Shown here: in pieces, positions 35,813 through 45,225 of the stretch
Position numbering within the stretch: position 1 is the stretch's first letter
Layout: each line of letters opens with the position of its first letter
From: Tundrisphaera sp051175315
GTDB lineage: Bacteria > Planctomycetota > Planctomycetia > Isosphaerales > Isosphaeraceae
Assembly (NCBI RefSeq): GCF_051175315.1
Contig: NZ_CP195100.1
Coordinates: 4,464,001 to 4,528,000, forward strand
DNA: 64,000 nucleotides
Direction of reading: 5' to 3'
Position numbers and translations under genes: made by a program
Notes under the pieces: model-generated
The model's input: only the letters and a program-made list of their open reading frames with translations
Database searches by the model: none
What the model was told of the DNA's origin: nothing

Positions 35813-36316
35813 TTACTTGGAGTCGGCCTTGGACGATTTCTTCTCGTTCTTCATGACGAACATGAGCTGCTTTTCCTTGGTCTTGAACTCGGTCGGCGTC
35901 TCGCCGCCGGGCAGGGCATAGATCAGCTTGACGGTGTCGCCGTCCTTCTCGATCAGCCCCTTGGCCACGGTCTCATCCCCCTTGCCGGTGGTGTAGGGGG
36001 TGATCTTGCTCTTCATGACGATCGTCCAGGGCTTCTTGCTGGAGTCGATCTTGTAGGTCTGGGCGTAGACTTCCTTCTTCTCTTTGTCGAGGACCACGAT
36101 GGCGTCCTCGGCGAATCGGACGGTCGTCCCCTCGATCCGCTCGGCGGGCTCCTTCTCGCCGAACTTCTCGCCGGCCACGATCGTGTAGCCGCCGATCAGC
36201 TCGGCCGGGGCGTGGCTGTCGTTCTTGACCACCACCTTCTTCTCGTCGTCCGCGAAGGCCGCCGAGCCGAGCGTCAGCAGGGTGGCGAGGCCCAGAGTCC
36301 AGGTCGTCCGCGTCAT
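35813..36316 (-). CDS. TIGR03067-type secreted protein
   Basis: The product has 167 residues. A signal peptide (about residues 1-22, TLGLATLLTLGSAAFA) is followed by 'APAELIGGYTIVAGEKFGEK', which matches the planctomycete TIGR03067 lipocalin-like domain. It also contains 'DTVKLIYALPGGETPTEF' and ends in a Lys-rich tail (KNEKKSSKADSK). These proteins are abundant in planctomycetes and are probably small periplasmic binding proteins, but no function is established. Confidence 0.85.
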   Translation of the reverse strand: MTRTTWTLGLATLLTLGSAAFADDEKKVVVKNDSHAPAELIGGYTIVAGEKFGEKEPAERIEGTTVRFAEDAIVVLDKEKKEVYAQTYKIDSSKKPWTIVMKSKITPYTTGKGDETVAKGLIEKDGDTVKLIYALPGGETPTEFKTKEKQLMFVMKNEKKSSKADSK

Positions 36317-36389
36317 GGTCGTGCTCTCCCGGGCGGAAGGGGCCGCATGGGTTGCGGCCGACGTGCATCATGAGGCAAGTCTGATGCCA

Positions 36390-37403
36390 TCATCCGTCCG
36401 TGCCCACGCCCGGCCGGTCGGCCCGGTTCAGGGCCTCGACGCGGGCCGCGTCGTGGAGGGCCTTGATCTCGGCGTCGCTCAGGGCTCGATCGAACACGGC
36501 GAGGCCGCCGAACCGCCCCTTGGTCGCCTCCTTGAGCATCGAGCCGACCGCGTGGCGGGCCCCTACGGTGAAGTCGGACCCGCCCCGAGGCTTGACGGTT
36601 GCATGCCGGGCGGGGTCGTAGCGGAAGATCCCCCGGCCGTGGAAGTACGGATTCATGCCCCGGTCGCCGCCGCCGGGGCCTTCGGCGGTGAAGTAGCGGT
36701 CGGTACGCTTATCCCTGGCCGGGTCGAGCGGGCGGGGCTCCAGCACGCCGTCGATGTAGGCCCGGATGAACCGGCCATCGTAGGTGAACGCCAGCGTGCA
36801 CCAGCGTCCCTCGGGGACCTCGGCGCGGGTCGCGGCGTAGTCGGCGCACCAGGGGAGGGGGGAGCCGTCGGCGCGGCGGGTCACGCCCCCTTCGCTGGAG
36901 ATGTGCGGGGTCAGTTGCCGGGGGCCGCCGTAGGTCGGCATGTTCATCAGCAGGGCATACTGACGCGTGCCCGAGTCGTCGTTCGCCCCTTGCCCCTCGG
37001 TCCACATCCCGGCGATGGTCCGGCTCTGCTTGAGGTCCACCACCCGCACCGCCGCGAACATCGACACCTGGGCCTCCGGCCCCGAGATGTCGAGGTCGCC
37101 GGCCTCGGCGTAGGGGATGCGGAAGTAGTGCTTGCCGTCCAGCTCGGCCGCGAGCCCGGAGAACGGCCCGCCCTCGACCCGGGGGATCGGCCCGCCGACC
37201 TCGACGAGCGGGTGCGCCTCCTTCGTGCCGGACGAGACGCGGGGCTGCCCGGCCTCCTCGCCGAACGCCCAGAACGCCACCAGCCCGGGGGTCCGCTCGA
37301 CCACCCGGCGGTCGCCGACCGGCTCGGCCCCGGGGCAGGTCCCGAGCCATGCGACGATCAGGGCCGAGGGGACGGCGATGGCTCTTCCGAATCGCGTTCG
37401 CAT
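36390..37403 (-). CDS. LamG-like (concanavalin fold) secreted protein
   Basis: The product has 337 residues from the ATG giving MRTRFGRAIAVPSALIV, the start of a signal peptide. The mature protein begins with 'ERTPGLVAFWAFGEEAGQPR', continues through 'VSMFAAVRVVDLKQSRTIAG', 'LAFTYDGRFIRAYIDGVLE' and ends 'FGGLAVFDRALSDAEIKALH', the order of strands in LamG/ConA-like domains. Such modules bind carbohydrate or occur in large surface proteins. It stands alone here. Confidence 0.8.
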   Translation of the reverse strand: MRTRFGRAIAVPSALIVAWLGTCPGAEPVGDRRVVERTPGLVAFWAFGEEAGQPRVSSGTKEAHPLVEVGGPIPRVEGGPFSGLAAELDGKHYFRIPYAEAGDLDISGPEAQVSMFAAVRVVDLKQSRTIAGMWTEGQGANDDSGTRQYALLMNMPTYGGPRQLTPHISSEGGVTRRADGSPLPWCADYAATRAEVPEGRWCTLAFTYDGRFIRAYIDGVLEPRPLDPARDKRTDRYFTAEGPGGGDRGMNPYFHGRGIFRYDPARHATVKPRGGSDFTVGARHAVGSMLKEATKGRFGGLAVFDRALSDAEIKALHDAARVEALNRADRPGVGTDG

Positions 37404-37567
37404 CGATGGATCCTCGATCGGCCCGGCGGTTCGCCGCGAAATTTCCGCGTCCCCATTCGACACGAACCGTGCGGTTTTGCGTAGAGATCACCGGAAGCAA
37501 CGCGACACGGGGACGTGGACAAGATCGACGGGATCAACATGGCCCGATGGGCCAAGGTCGGACTGCG

Positions 37568-37987
37568 ATGCGACGTTTCCTGCTGGCGGGCGCGGTGATG
37601 TTCGGGGCGATCGGCGGCATCGGGGCCCCGGCCCAGGCGCAGTACGGACGGCCGCCCGGCTCCTATCCCGCCCCCTCGTGGAATCATGGCGGGGGCTACG
37701 GAGGCGGCTGGAACCACGGCGGCAAGCCTCATGGCGGGGGATACGGCGGCGGGTATCACGGCGGCGGGTATGGCGGGGGATACGGCGGATATCATGGCGG
37801 GTCGCAATACGTCGGCCACGGCGGGTATGTGTACAACCGCCCCGGCGACGGCCGGCCCCCGGTCTACAACCGGCCCGGAGACGGGCTTCCGCCGCTGCCG
37901 GCCCAGCGACTGCCCAACGGCCAGTACCTCGTCAATCAGCCCGGCGATGGACTCCCCCCGTTCGTGGTCGGACGCCCCCGATATTGA
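37568..37987 (+). CDS. Gly/His/Tyr-rich secreted protein
   Basis: The product has 139 residues. The signal peptide is MRRFLLAGAVMFGAIGGIG, cleaved near APAQAQ. The mature part has repeated GGGYGGGYHGGGYGGG-type sequence (about residues 45-85) and then three copies of a NRPGDG-like motif ('YNRPGDGRPPV', 'YNRPGDGLPPL', 'NQPGDGLPPF'). The His-rich composition could bind metal. It appears to be a structural or surface protein; no family is named. Confidence 0.6.
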   Translation: MRRFLLAGAVMFGAIGGIGAPAQAQYGRPPGSYPAPSWNHGGGYGGGWNHGGKPHGGGYGGGYHGGGYGGGYGGYHGGSQYVGHGGYVYNRPGDGRPPVYNRPGDGLPPLPAQRLPNGQYLVNQPGDGLPPFVVGRPRY

Positions 37988-38075
37988 GCCTTGACGGCCA
38001 GGACCCCGGCACGCAGCGGGCGGCGGGCCGGGGCCGAGGTTGCCGACCCGGGCGGGATCCTGGTAAGACGGACCC

Positions 38076-39131
38076 ATGAGCGACCCCGCCCCCGACAAGC
38101 CCGCCCGCCGCCCGCGCTATCGCGGCCCGAACCCCCGGCAGTTCCGCGAGAAGTACAAGGAACTCCGCCCGGACGCCCACGCCGACGACGTGGCCAGGGT
38201 GGTGGCGCGGGGCCAGACGCCCGCCGGCACCCACCGGCCGATCATGGTCGCGGAGATCCTCGCCGGGCTCGCCCCCCGGCCCGGCGAGGTCGCCGTGGAC
38301 TGCACCCTGGGCCACGCCGGGCACGCCCTGGCGCTGCTCGAAGCCGTGATGCCGGGCGGCAAGCTCCTGGGGATCGACGCCGACCCGATCGAGCTGCCCC
38401 GGGCCGAGGCCCGGCTCCGCGCCTCCGGCGTGCCCGACGGGGCGGTCGTCGTCGCCCGGATGAACTACGCCGGCCTGGCGCGGTTCGTCGCGGCCGAGGC
38501 CCCCGGCGGGGCCGACGTGATCCTGGCCGACCTCGGCCTCTCGTCGATGCAGATCGACGACCCGGCCCGGGGCTTCACCTTCAAGGCCGACGGCCCGCTC
38601 GACATGCGGATGAACCCGGAGAAGGGGGCCTCGGCCGCCGCCCTCCTGTCCCGGCTCGACACCCCCGGCCTCGCCCGGATCCTGTCCGAGAACGCCGACG
38701 AGCCCCGCGCCTCCGCGATCGCCTCGGCCATCCTCGCCGCCCGACCGCTGACCACCACCCGCGCCCTGGCCGGCGCCGTCCGGTCTGCCTTCTCCAGGGC
38801 GGATGGCCGGCCCGGCGGCCCGGCCGACGACGCCGTGCGCCGGGCCTTCCAGGCGATCCGGATCGCCGTCAACGACGAGTTCGCCGGCCTGGAGACGCTC
38901 CTCCGCGTCCTCCCCTCGTGCCTCAAGCCGGGCGGCCGCGTGGCGATCCTCTCGTTCCACTCGGGCGAGGATCGCCGGGTCAAGGCGGCGTTCAAGGAGG
39001 GGCTGCAATCCGGCGCCTACGCCTCAATCTCGAAGGAGTTCCTCACGGCTTCGCCTGAGGAGCGCCGGTCCAACCCCCGCTCCTCCTCGGCCAAGCTGCG
39101 GTTCGCGACCCGCAGCGGCCTCGGATCCTAG
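38076..39131 (+). CDS. rsmH: 16S rRNA (cytosine(1402)-N4)-methyltransferase
   Basis: This SAM-dependent enzyme modifies C1402 in the ribosomal P site. The product has 351 residues. 'HRPIMVAEILAGL', the SAM motif 'VAVDCTLGHAGHALALLEAV', 'ADLGLSSMQIDDPARGFTF' and 'DGPLDMRMNP' are diagnostic, as is 'RAFQAIRIAVNDEFAGLETL' and the 'NPRSSSAKLRFATR' end. An N-terminal Pro/Arg-rich extension of about 45 residues is unusual. The gene is outside any visible division (dcw) cluster. Its stop overlaps the convergent gene by 4 bases. Confidence 0.95.
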   Translation: MSDPAPDKPARRPRYRGPNPRQFREKYKELRPDAHADDVARVVARGQTPAGTHRPIMVAEILAGLAPRPGEVAVDCTLGHAGHALALLEAVMPGGKLLGIDADPIELPRAEARLRASGVPDGAVVVARMNYAGLARFVAAEAPGGADVILADLGLSSMQIDDPARGFTFKADGPLDMRMNPEKGASAAALLSRLDTPGLARILSENADEPRASAIASAILAARPLTTTRALAGAVRSAFSRADGRPGGPADDAVRRAFQAIRIAVNDEFAGLETLLRVLPSCLKPGGRVAILSFHSGEDRRVKAAFKEGLQSGAYASISKEFLTASPEERRSNPRSSSAKLRFATRSGLGS

Positions 39132-39595
39132 GATCGATCCTGGAAGAACGTGATCTGGTAATCCAGGTCATCGCTCAAGTCTTCATCCTCGGGGAACCAG
39201 ACGACGACCGCACGGCCGGGAAATTCGGCCCGCAATTTGGTCCCCCACATGGATTGAAGGACCTTGCCCAGGTGCATGATTTGGGCACGAGAGGGGGGGG
39301 ACTGATCGAAGATGTCCAGGATATGCCGATGATTGATGACGGATTCGACCCGCGTCCGATCCCCGTTCGACGATTCCATGCAGTGTTGATAATTGTCCGG
39401 ATCGAAGCCATCGGCCAGGAACAGGCAGCCATCGTGCTCGACGAAATCCGGCCAGAATAGCTGAGAGTATGCGATGGCCTGGCCCGCGGTGCCGGCCCAC
39501 TGGATCCAGTCGAGCGCGGTGTGATCCGGCTCCCAGGTGACGGCTTCGGCCTCCGGGACCAGTTCAAGCAACCGATCCCGATCCCATTGCGCCAT
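39128..39595 (-). CDS. Hypothetical acidic protein, immunity-like
   Basis: The product has 155 residues and no signal peptide. It is rich in Trp and acidic residues ('VTWEPDHTALDWIQWAGT', 'DLSDDLDYQITFFQDRS'), and the coding sequence is visibly lower in G+C than its neighbours. The size and composition resemble the small standalone immunity proteins seen elsewhere in planctomycetes (as do the two SUKH genes of this window), but no SUKH core can be recognised. The stop overlaps RsmH (convergent). Confidence 0.55.
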   Translation of the reverse strand: MAQWDRDRLLELVPEAEAVTWEPDHTALDWIQWAGTAGQAIAYSQLFWPDFVEHDGCLFLADGFDPDNYQHCMESSNGDRTRVESVINHRHILDIFDQSPPSRAQIMHLGKVLQSMWGTKLRAEFPGRAVVVWFPEDEDLSDDLDYQITFFQDRS

Positions 39596-39622
39596 GTCGG
39601 CCTCCCTCGCTTTTGCCCGGAG

Positions 39623-41125
39623 TCAAAGGCCCTTGCGGGCCTCGGCGAGGTCGTTGCGGAGTTGTTCGAGGACCTCGGGGTGGTCCTTGGCGACGTTGGT
39701 CCGCTCGCCGGGGTCGGCGTCGAGGTCGTAGAGCTGGGGAGCGGGGTCGTTGCCGGTTTCGGTGTTGGTGTTCGCGGTGATCTTGGGGCCATTGCCGGCC
39801 GGGATGAACTTCCACTTGCCGCGCCGGACGGACAGGGCATTGCCCTGCTCGATGAGGGTGTCGCGGCCCTTGGGGTCTTCGCCGAGGAGGGCGGGCAGGA
39901 CGTTGTGGCCGTCGGGGGCGGTGGGGACGGGGTCGGTCTGGCCGACCAAGGCGGCGAAGGACGGGAGGAAATCGATCTGGCAGACCAGGGCATCCGAGAC
40001 GCCCGGCTTGACCCGGCCCGGCCAGCGGACGATGAACGGGACCCGGGTGCCCCCCTCGAACTTGCTGTACTTGCCGCCGCGATAGGGGCCGGCCGGGCGG
40101 TGGTCGCCCAGCTTGGCCACCGCGTCGTCGCGATAGCCGTCGTCGACGACCGGGCCGTTGTCGCTGGTGAACAGGACCAGGGTGTTGTCCGCGAGGCCGT
40201 TCTGGTCGAGGGCCTTGAGCACCTCGCCCACTGACCAGTCGAACTCGACGATCGCATCGCCGCGCGGGCCCATCCCACTCTTGCCCGCGAACCGGGGGTG
40301 CGGGACCCGGGGGACGTGGACGTCGTGGGTGGCGAAGTAGAGGAAGAACGGCTTCGCCTTGTTCCGGCCGATGAACCCGACCGCCTCGCGGGTGAAGGTG
40401 TCGGCCATCTCGGCGTCGGTCCACAGGGCCGACTTGCCCCCCTTCATGTAGCCGATCCGGCTGACCCCGTCGACGATCGCCATGTCGTGCCCGTGGCTGG
40501 GGTGGACGCGCAGCAGTTCGGGGTTGGCCTTGCCGGTCGGCTCGCCGGGGATCGGCTTGCCGTACCGGACCTCGATCGGGTCGGCCGGGTCGAGGCCGAC
40601 GACGCGGCGATCCTTGACGTAGACGCAGGGGACGCGGTCCCCGGTCGCCGCCATGATGAAGCTCTCGTCGAAGCCGACTTCCAGAGGGCCCGGCTTGATC
40701 TCGCCGTTCCAGTCGAGCGTGCCGTCGCCCAGCCCCAGGTGCCACTTGCCCACGACGCCGGTGCGGTAGCCGGCCTGGCGCATCACGCCGGCCAGGGTCT
40801 TGCGGCCGGGCTCGATGATCAGGCTGGCGTCGCCGGGCAGGATGCCGGTGTTGGGCTTGCGCCAGGGGTACTCCCCGGTCAGCAGGGCGTAGCGGGAGGG
40901 GGTGCAGGTGGCCGACGAGGCGTGGGCGTCGGTGAACCGGAGGCCCTGGGCGGCCAGGCGGTCGATGTTCGGGGTCAGGCCGGGCCGGGCCCCCTGGCAA
41001 CCGATGTCGCCGAAGCCCAGGTCGTCCGCATAGATGATGACGACATTGGGCGTGGCCGCCGGGGCCTCGCAGGCGAGCATCCCCAGCCACCACGCCACCG
41101 CCGCGACGCCGAACGATCGAGACAT
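39623..41125 (-). CDS. Sulfatase (arylsulfatase A-like)
   Basis: The product has 500 residues with a signal peptide (residues 1-24, ending APAA). The active-site motif is 'SATCTPSRYALLTG', with Cys74 in the CxPSR context that is converted to formylglycine by an anaerobic or aerobic maturase. Metal ligands 'YADDLGFGDIGC' and 'VVGKWHLG' are present, and 'TSDNGP' follows. It is the typical exported planctomycete sulfatase acting on sulfated polysaccharides; the substrate is unknown. It lies 45 bp downstream of the methyltransferase gene. Confidence 0.95.
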   Translation of the reverse strand: MSRSFGVAAVAWWLGMLACEAPAATPNVVIIYADDLGFGDIGCQGARPGLTPNIDRLAAQGLRFTDAHASSATCTPSRYALLTGEYPWRKPNTGILPGDASLIIEPGRKTLAGVMRQAGYRTGVVGKWHLGLGDGTLDWNGEIKPGPLEVGFDESFIMAATGDRVPCVYVKDRRVVGLDPADPIEVRYGKPIPGEPTGKANPELLRVHPSHGHDMAIVDGVSRIGYMKGGKSALWTDAEMADTFTREAVGFIGRNKAKPFFLYFATHDVHVPRVPHPRFAGKSGMGPRGDAIVEFDWSVGEVLKALDQNGLADNTLVLFTSDNGPVVDDGYRDDAVAKLGDHRPAGPYRGGKYSKFEGGTRVPFIVRWPGRVKPGVSDALVCQIDFLPSFAALVGQTDPVPTAPDGHNVLPALLGEDPKGRDTLIEQGNALSVRRGKWKFIPAGNGPKITANTNTETGNDPAPQLYDLDADPGERTNVAKDHPEVLEQLRNDLAEARKGL

Positions 41126-41170
41126 CCGATCACGCTCCGGAACGGACCACCGTCACGCCCCGGGGCGACC

Positions 41171-42097
41171 TCAGCGCTTCACCAGGCAGACGCGCTGCAT
41201 GTCCCGCAAGTTCAGGTGGATCCAGGCCTTGTTGAGTTTCAACCGGCGGGCCATCGCGATCAACCCGCGTTGGATGGCCGGCACCTTGGTCATCACGCCG
41301 AGGTTATACGCCAGCCGGTCGATGGTCAATGAGCGGCCGACGTAGTCGAGGCGGACCAGGTCGAATCCGGCCTTGGTGTAGGCCTTGCGGAGGCTGTCGG
41401 TGGTGAAGAAGTAGATGTGCCCGTCGCAGCTCACGCTCCGCTCGCGGCGGCCGAGGAGCTTGAAGTTGGGGGTGTCGTAGCGGGGCGTCTCCATCACCAG
41501 GTGGCCGCCCGGCTTGAGGATCCGGTGGATCTCCGAGAGCGTGCCGACCGGGTCGGGCAGGTGCTCGATCACGTGGAGCATGACCACGACGTCGGCGGAC
41601 TCGTCGGGGAGGTCGGCCGCCTCCAGGGTGGTCGGGATGGTCGGCAGGCCCAGCCTCTGGGTGGCGACCCGGCAGCCGTCGCGGTCGGGGTCGACGCCCA
41701 GGACGTCCCAGCCGTCCTCCTTGAACGCCTGGAGCAGGAACCCCATGCTGCTGCCCAGCTCCACGAACTTCCCGCGATTGGGGTGGAGTTCGTTGAGCAG
41801 TTTCCGGCTCCGGGTGAAGTCGCGGATCTGGAGCTGTTCCTTCTCGAAACGCTGCGGCACCTGGGCGGTCAGGTCCCAGTTGAGGTCCTCGGGGCCCGTC
41901 TCCAGGCGGACCTGATCGACGTTGACGCGGGGGCTGGCGTACATCAGGCCGCAGTGGTTGCAGCGGACGATGCCGTTGATCTGGGCGACGCCCGGCTCGA
42001 ACACGACCGTGGCGTCGTCGGCGCCGCAGACGTTGCAGGGGACGTTGCCGGTGAGGGTACTCTTGGCGGGATTCATGTCCGTGGAGATCGTCGTCAT
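41171..42097 (-). CDS. Class I SAM methyltransferase with N-terminal zinc ribbon
   Basis: The product has 308 residues. The N-terminus has two Cys pairs, 'CNVCG' and 'CNHCG' (about residues 21-49), typical of a small zinc ribbon. The Rossmann fold shows 'KFVELGSSMGFLLQAF' and 'ADVVVMLHVIEHLPDPVGTL'. The C-terminal 80 residues form an extra domain ending 'LRDMQRVCLVKR'. It is 153 bp downstream of the radical SAM gene on the same strand, so the two may act in one pathway. The substrate is not known. Confidence 0.85.
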   Translation of the reverse strand: MTTISTDMNPAKSTLTGNVPCNVCGADDATVVFEPGVAQINGIVRCNHCGLMYASPRVNVDQVRLETGPEDLNWDLTAQVPQRFEKEQLQIRDFTRSRKLLNELHPNRGKFVELGSSMGFLLQAFKEDGWDVLGVDPDRDGCRVATQRLGLPTIPTTLEAADLPDESADVVVMLHVIEHLPDPVGTLSEIHRILKPGGHLVMETPRYDTPNFKLLGRRERSVSCDGHIYFFTTDSLRKAYTKAGFDLVRLDYVGRSLTIDRLAYNLGVMTKVPAIQRGLIAMARRLKLNKAWIHLNLRDMQRVCLVKR

Positions 42098-42250
42098 GGG
42101 TGTGGGGGTCCCGTCCTGATGGTCCGGCGAATCGCCGCGCCTCGCGGGCGGCGCCTGTTTCGAGTCTTCGCGACGATCCCGCCGGCCGGGGCCCGCCCTG
42201 CCGGCTCATCCGGGGGATCGGGGCGGGGGCCGGGCGCGGCCGCGGCCGCC

Positions 42251-43384
42251 TCAGACCGGCAGGCTTTCCTCGGCCGGCTGCATCTGGATCTGGGTCACCA
42301 TCGGCCGGCCCTGGTTCTTGAGCAGGTTCAGGCCCATCTTGACCTTGTCGCCGATCGTCTTCTGCGACAGGCAGGTGTAGAGGCACAGCTTGTCGCAGGC
42401 GATGGTCTCCTTGCGGATCTTCTGCGCCTTCTCGCCGTACCAGATGTCCCGGGCCGACGTGTCCTTGATGTTGCCGATCGAGGGGTAGAAGAAGCAGACC
42501 TCGACGTCGCCGTTGGTGCGGATGAAGAAGTCGCGCATCCCGACGCGGCAGGGCATCACCTCGGGCGGGGCGCTCTCCTCGCGGAAGTGGGGGACCAGCA
42601 GCGAGATCACCAGCTCCGAGTTCATGATCGGCTCGCCGGCCCGCTTCAGGCGGATCATCTCGTCGGCGACCTTCTGCAGCTCGTCGTGCTCATCCTTCTC
42701 GACCCACAGCTCGTCGTAGGTCTCCGGCGTCCAGCGGTCCAGCGGCTGGAAGTTCAGCAGGCTGGCGCCGACCTTCTTGGTCCACTCGACCATCTCGGGC
42801 AGGTACTTGTAGTTGTTCTTGCCGACCGTGCTCTTGATGATGATCGGGAAGTCCAGCCCCTTCTTGTCGCGCTCCTCGCGGAGGTACTGGATGCCGTCGC
42901 TCAGCTTCTTGAACAGGCCCGGCCAGCCGCGGACGTAGTCGTGGACCTCGGCGTACGGGGCGTCCACCGACACGCACACGTTGAACGGTTGGGCCTCCAC
43001 CAGGCGGGCGGCGTTCTTGCGGTTCAGGGCCGACCCGTTGGTCGTCACGCCGCTGTGGATGCCGTTCTTGTGGCAGAACATCATCAGGTCGAGGAAGCCC
43101 GGCTTGATCATCGGCTCGCCGCCGCTGAAGCTGATCGAGAACGTGCCGACGAAATCCTTGATGCTCAGCAGCGCGTTCTGCCACTGCTCGATCGTCATCT
43201 CGTCCTTGTACTTCGGCAGCCTCCAGTACTCGCAATAGCGGCACTTGACGTTGCAGCGCTCGTTCACCAGCCCGTAGAAGGTCACCGGCTTGGTGATGTC
43301 CGTGCCGCCCTTCAGGTACAGCTCCTCGGCGAAGTGGCTATAGGTATGCTTCAAGGCCAGCCGCGCCAGGGTCGAGACTTTCAT
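42251..43384 (-). CDS. Radical SAM/SPASM enzyme
   Basis: The product has 377 residues from the ATG giving MKVSTLARLALKH; a TTG 15 bases earlier is the alternative and GGAG supports the ATG. The cluster motif C-x3-C-x2-C is in 'NERCNVKCRYCEYWR', followed by 'SISFSGGEPMIKPGF'. The C-terminal SPASM region has further Cys pairs ('MPCRVGMRDFF', 'GDVEVCFF', 'IACDKLCLYTC') that bind auxiliary clusters. Such enzymes modify peptides, lipids or tRNA, but the substrate is unassigned. A candidate promoter lies 60-90 bp upstream. Confidence 0.9.
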   Translation of the reverse strand: MKVSTLARLALKHTYSHFAEELYLKGGTDITKPVTFYGLVNERCNVKCRYCEYWRLPKYKDEMTIEQWQNALLSIKDFVGTFSISFSGGEPMIKPGFLDLMMFCHKNGIHSGVTTNGSALNRKNAARLVEAQPFNVCVSVDAPYAEVHDYVRGWPGLFKKLSDGIQYLREERDKKGLDFPIIIKSTVGKNNYKYLPEMVEWTKKVGASLLNFQPLDRWTPETYDELWVEKDEHDELQKVADEMIRLKRAGEPIMNSELVISLLVPHFREESAPPEVMPCRVGMRDFFIRTNGDVEVCFFYPSIGNIKDTSARDIWYGEKAQKIRKETIACDKLCLYTCLSQKTIGDKVKMGLNLLKNQGRPMVTQIQMQPAEESLPV

Positions 43385-44004
43385 ATCGCGAAGCTCCAAG
43401 GTCGAGAGGGATGATCGAGGGTGCGATGGAACAGGAGAACATATCTATAATACTATGCGGCAATCCCGGTCAAGGAGACGCGGGAGGGGGCCGGGCCGTC
43501 CCAGGTCGCTCGGTTCGGGCGCATCGAAGGGGCCTGCTCCTGGGATCAGACTAGGTTACGGGAGCCGCCTTCGGTCGTGACGATCCCGCAATTACGCCGC
43601 CGGATGGGGGAAGGCGGATGGGGCGGGGCCCGCCGAGAAGATGGCGGGGGAGAGCCGGTTGGGCCGGGATCGCCCGGGGGGAACCGGGGCGAGGGCGCCG
43701 CGACGGGTCGTGTCCCGCGGGGAAGCGGGCGGGATGGGGCTCATGGATGGGGCAGATCGGGCCAAGTTCGAGGGGCTCCGCCCTGGGGTTCGCATCGAAA
43801 CGGAACAGGGCCGGAACATCTTTGCCTATTCTTTATGTCTTCATTCCGTTCATCGCGGCCGGCCCGCCCGTACTAGTGGACTGCAAATTCCCGCGTTTTG
43901 CAAGGGGTGATCCCGAGGAGTCGGCGGTTTTGGGCCGGCCCCCCGGGTCGAAATCCCGCCGGGATGTTGAGAAATTCAAACAGCGGGGAGACACTCCCCC
44001 GGGC
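43385..44004. other. 620-bp intergenic region without a supported gene
   Basis: The left part (43441-43480) is A+T-rich and carries the candidate radical SAM promoter. The rest alternates A+T-rich and G+C-rich blocks. Small open frames on both strands have no domains, ribosome sites or signal peptides. No tRNA, terminator or repeat is seen. Confidence 0.4.
43444..43473 (-). promoter_or_regulatory. Candidate promoter of the radical SAM gene
   Basis: On the minus strand TTGACC (43473-43468) and TATAGA (43449-43444) are 18 bases apart. Transcription would begin about 50 bases before the ATG at 43384. An overlapping TATTAT (43452-43447) gives a 15-base spacer and is a weaker alternative. Confidence 0.5.
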
Positions 44005-45225
44005 TCACTGGGCGGCCGATCCCCGGGCCGCGGCCAGCCGGGTCCAGCCGTAGCGGAACAGGTTTCGGGCGTCGGCGTATCGGGCGTCGGTGGTCGGCGC
44101 CCCCAGGATCACGACGATCAGGTGGCCGTCGCCCCGATGGCCGGAGGCGACCAGGCAGTTGCCGGCGGCGGTGGTGGTGCCGGTCTTCACGCCGTCGTAG
44201 CCCTCGGTGCCCAGCAGGCGATTGGTGTTGGTCCAGACCACGTTGCGCGTCTTGCCGTCGGCCGAGGTCGGGGCATAGCCGTGCTTCGGGGTGTTGACCA
44301 CCCGGGCGAAGATCGGGTTGCGCAGGCCGACGCTGGCCAGCTTCGCCAGGTCGCGGGCGCTGGCGTGGTGGTCGGCGACCGGGAGCCCGTGGGGGTTGCC
44401 GAAGTGGGTCTCCTTCATCCCCAGCTCGGCGGCGACCCGGTTCATCTCCGCGACGAAGCGGGGCACGGGGTTGGCCTCATCGGGGGCGGATTCCGGCGGG
44501 GCGCACCGGGCCCCGAAGTGCTCGGCGAAGGCGGTGGCGGCGTCGTTGCCCGACGGGAGCATCAGTCCGTAGAGCAGCTCGCCCACCGGAAGCTTCTCCC
44601 CGGCCTTGATCCCCGAGGTCGAGCCCGGGGTCCGGTCGGCCCGCTCGGAGAAGGTGACGATCTCGTCGAGCACCTTGGAGTCCTTCTCGGCGAACCGGGC
44701 GACGATCAGGGCGGTCATCATCTTGGTGGTGCTGGCCATCTCCACCGGCTTGTCGGCGGCGCCGCCCCAGAGCAGCTCGCCGGTCTTGCCGTCGCAGATC
44801 GCCCAGGTCGGGGCCAGCACGGCGGGCGGCCCGTCCAGGGGCTCGGCCGGCTTGCGAGGGATGACCTCGGCGTTGACCACCTCCGGGGGGGGCAGGGTGG
44901 GCTCGGCTTCCGGCGGGGGCGGCGGCCCGAGCGCCTTGCGGGTCGCGGCGTCGGCCACGCCGGTCGGCGGCAGCCCCCTGGACCTCTGGAACCGGATCAC
45001 CGCGTTCTTGGTCCCCTCGCCGAAGTCGCCGTCGACGTCGATCCTGGTCGCGCCGGGCTGGGCGTTCAGGGACCGCTGGAGCTTCTCGACTTCATCGCCG
45101 TCGTCGCCCGGCTTGAGGGCGGGGGGCGGCTGCTGCGCACGGGCCACGGCCGGCGAGCCGAGGGCGAGCAGGGCGGCGAGGAAGAACCGGGATCGGGCGG
45201 CGGAAGATGGGGCGGGTCGAGTCAT
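44005..45225 (-). CDS. D-alanyl-D-alanine carboxypeptidase with peptidoglycan-binding domain
   Basis: The product has 406 residues. A signal peptide (about 1-30) is followed by a PG_binding_1 domain (about 40-100, 'VEKLQRSLNAQPG', 'GDFGEGTKNAVIRFQRSRGL'), a Pro-rich linker, and an S11 penicillin-binding domain. The active site is Ser-x-x-Lys (STTK, Ser165), SGN (225-227) and 'VKTGTTTAAGNCLV'. It trims the terminal D-Ala of peptidoglycan, so it supports that this planctomycete makes cell-wall peptidoglycan. Confidence 0.92.
   Translation of the reverse strand: MTRPAPSSAARSRFFLAALLALGSPAVARAQQPPPALKPGDDGDEVEKLQRSLNAQPGATRIDVDGDFGEGTKNAVIRFQRSRGLPPTGVADAATRKALGPPPPPEAEPTLPPPEVVNAEVIPRKPAEPLDGPPAVLAPTWAICDGKTGELLWGGAADKPVEMASTTKMMTALIVARFAEKDSKVLDEIVTFSERADRTPGSTSGIKAGEKLPVGELLYGLMLPSGNDAATAFAEHFGARCAPPESAPDEANPVPRFVAEMNRVAAELGMKETHFGNPHGLPVADHHASARDLAKLASVGLRNPIFARVVNTPKHGYAPTSADGKTRNVVWTNTNRLLGTEGYDGVKTGTTTAAGNCLVASGHRGDGHLIVVILGAPTTDARYADARNLFRYGWTRLAAARGSAAQ

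Noticed and set aside
43385..44004. Precursor peptide for the radical SAM enzyme
   Set aside because: Short frames exist but none has a ribosome site, Cys pattern or conserved leader that can be supported.
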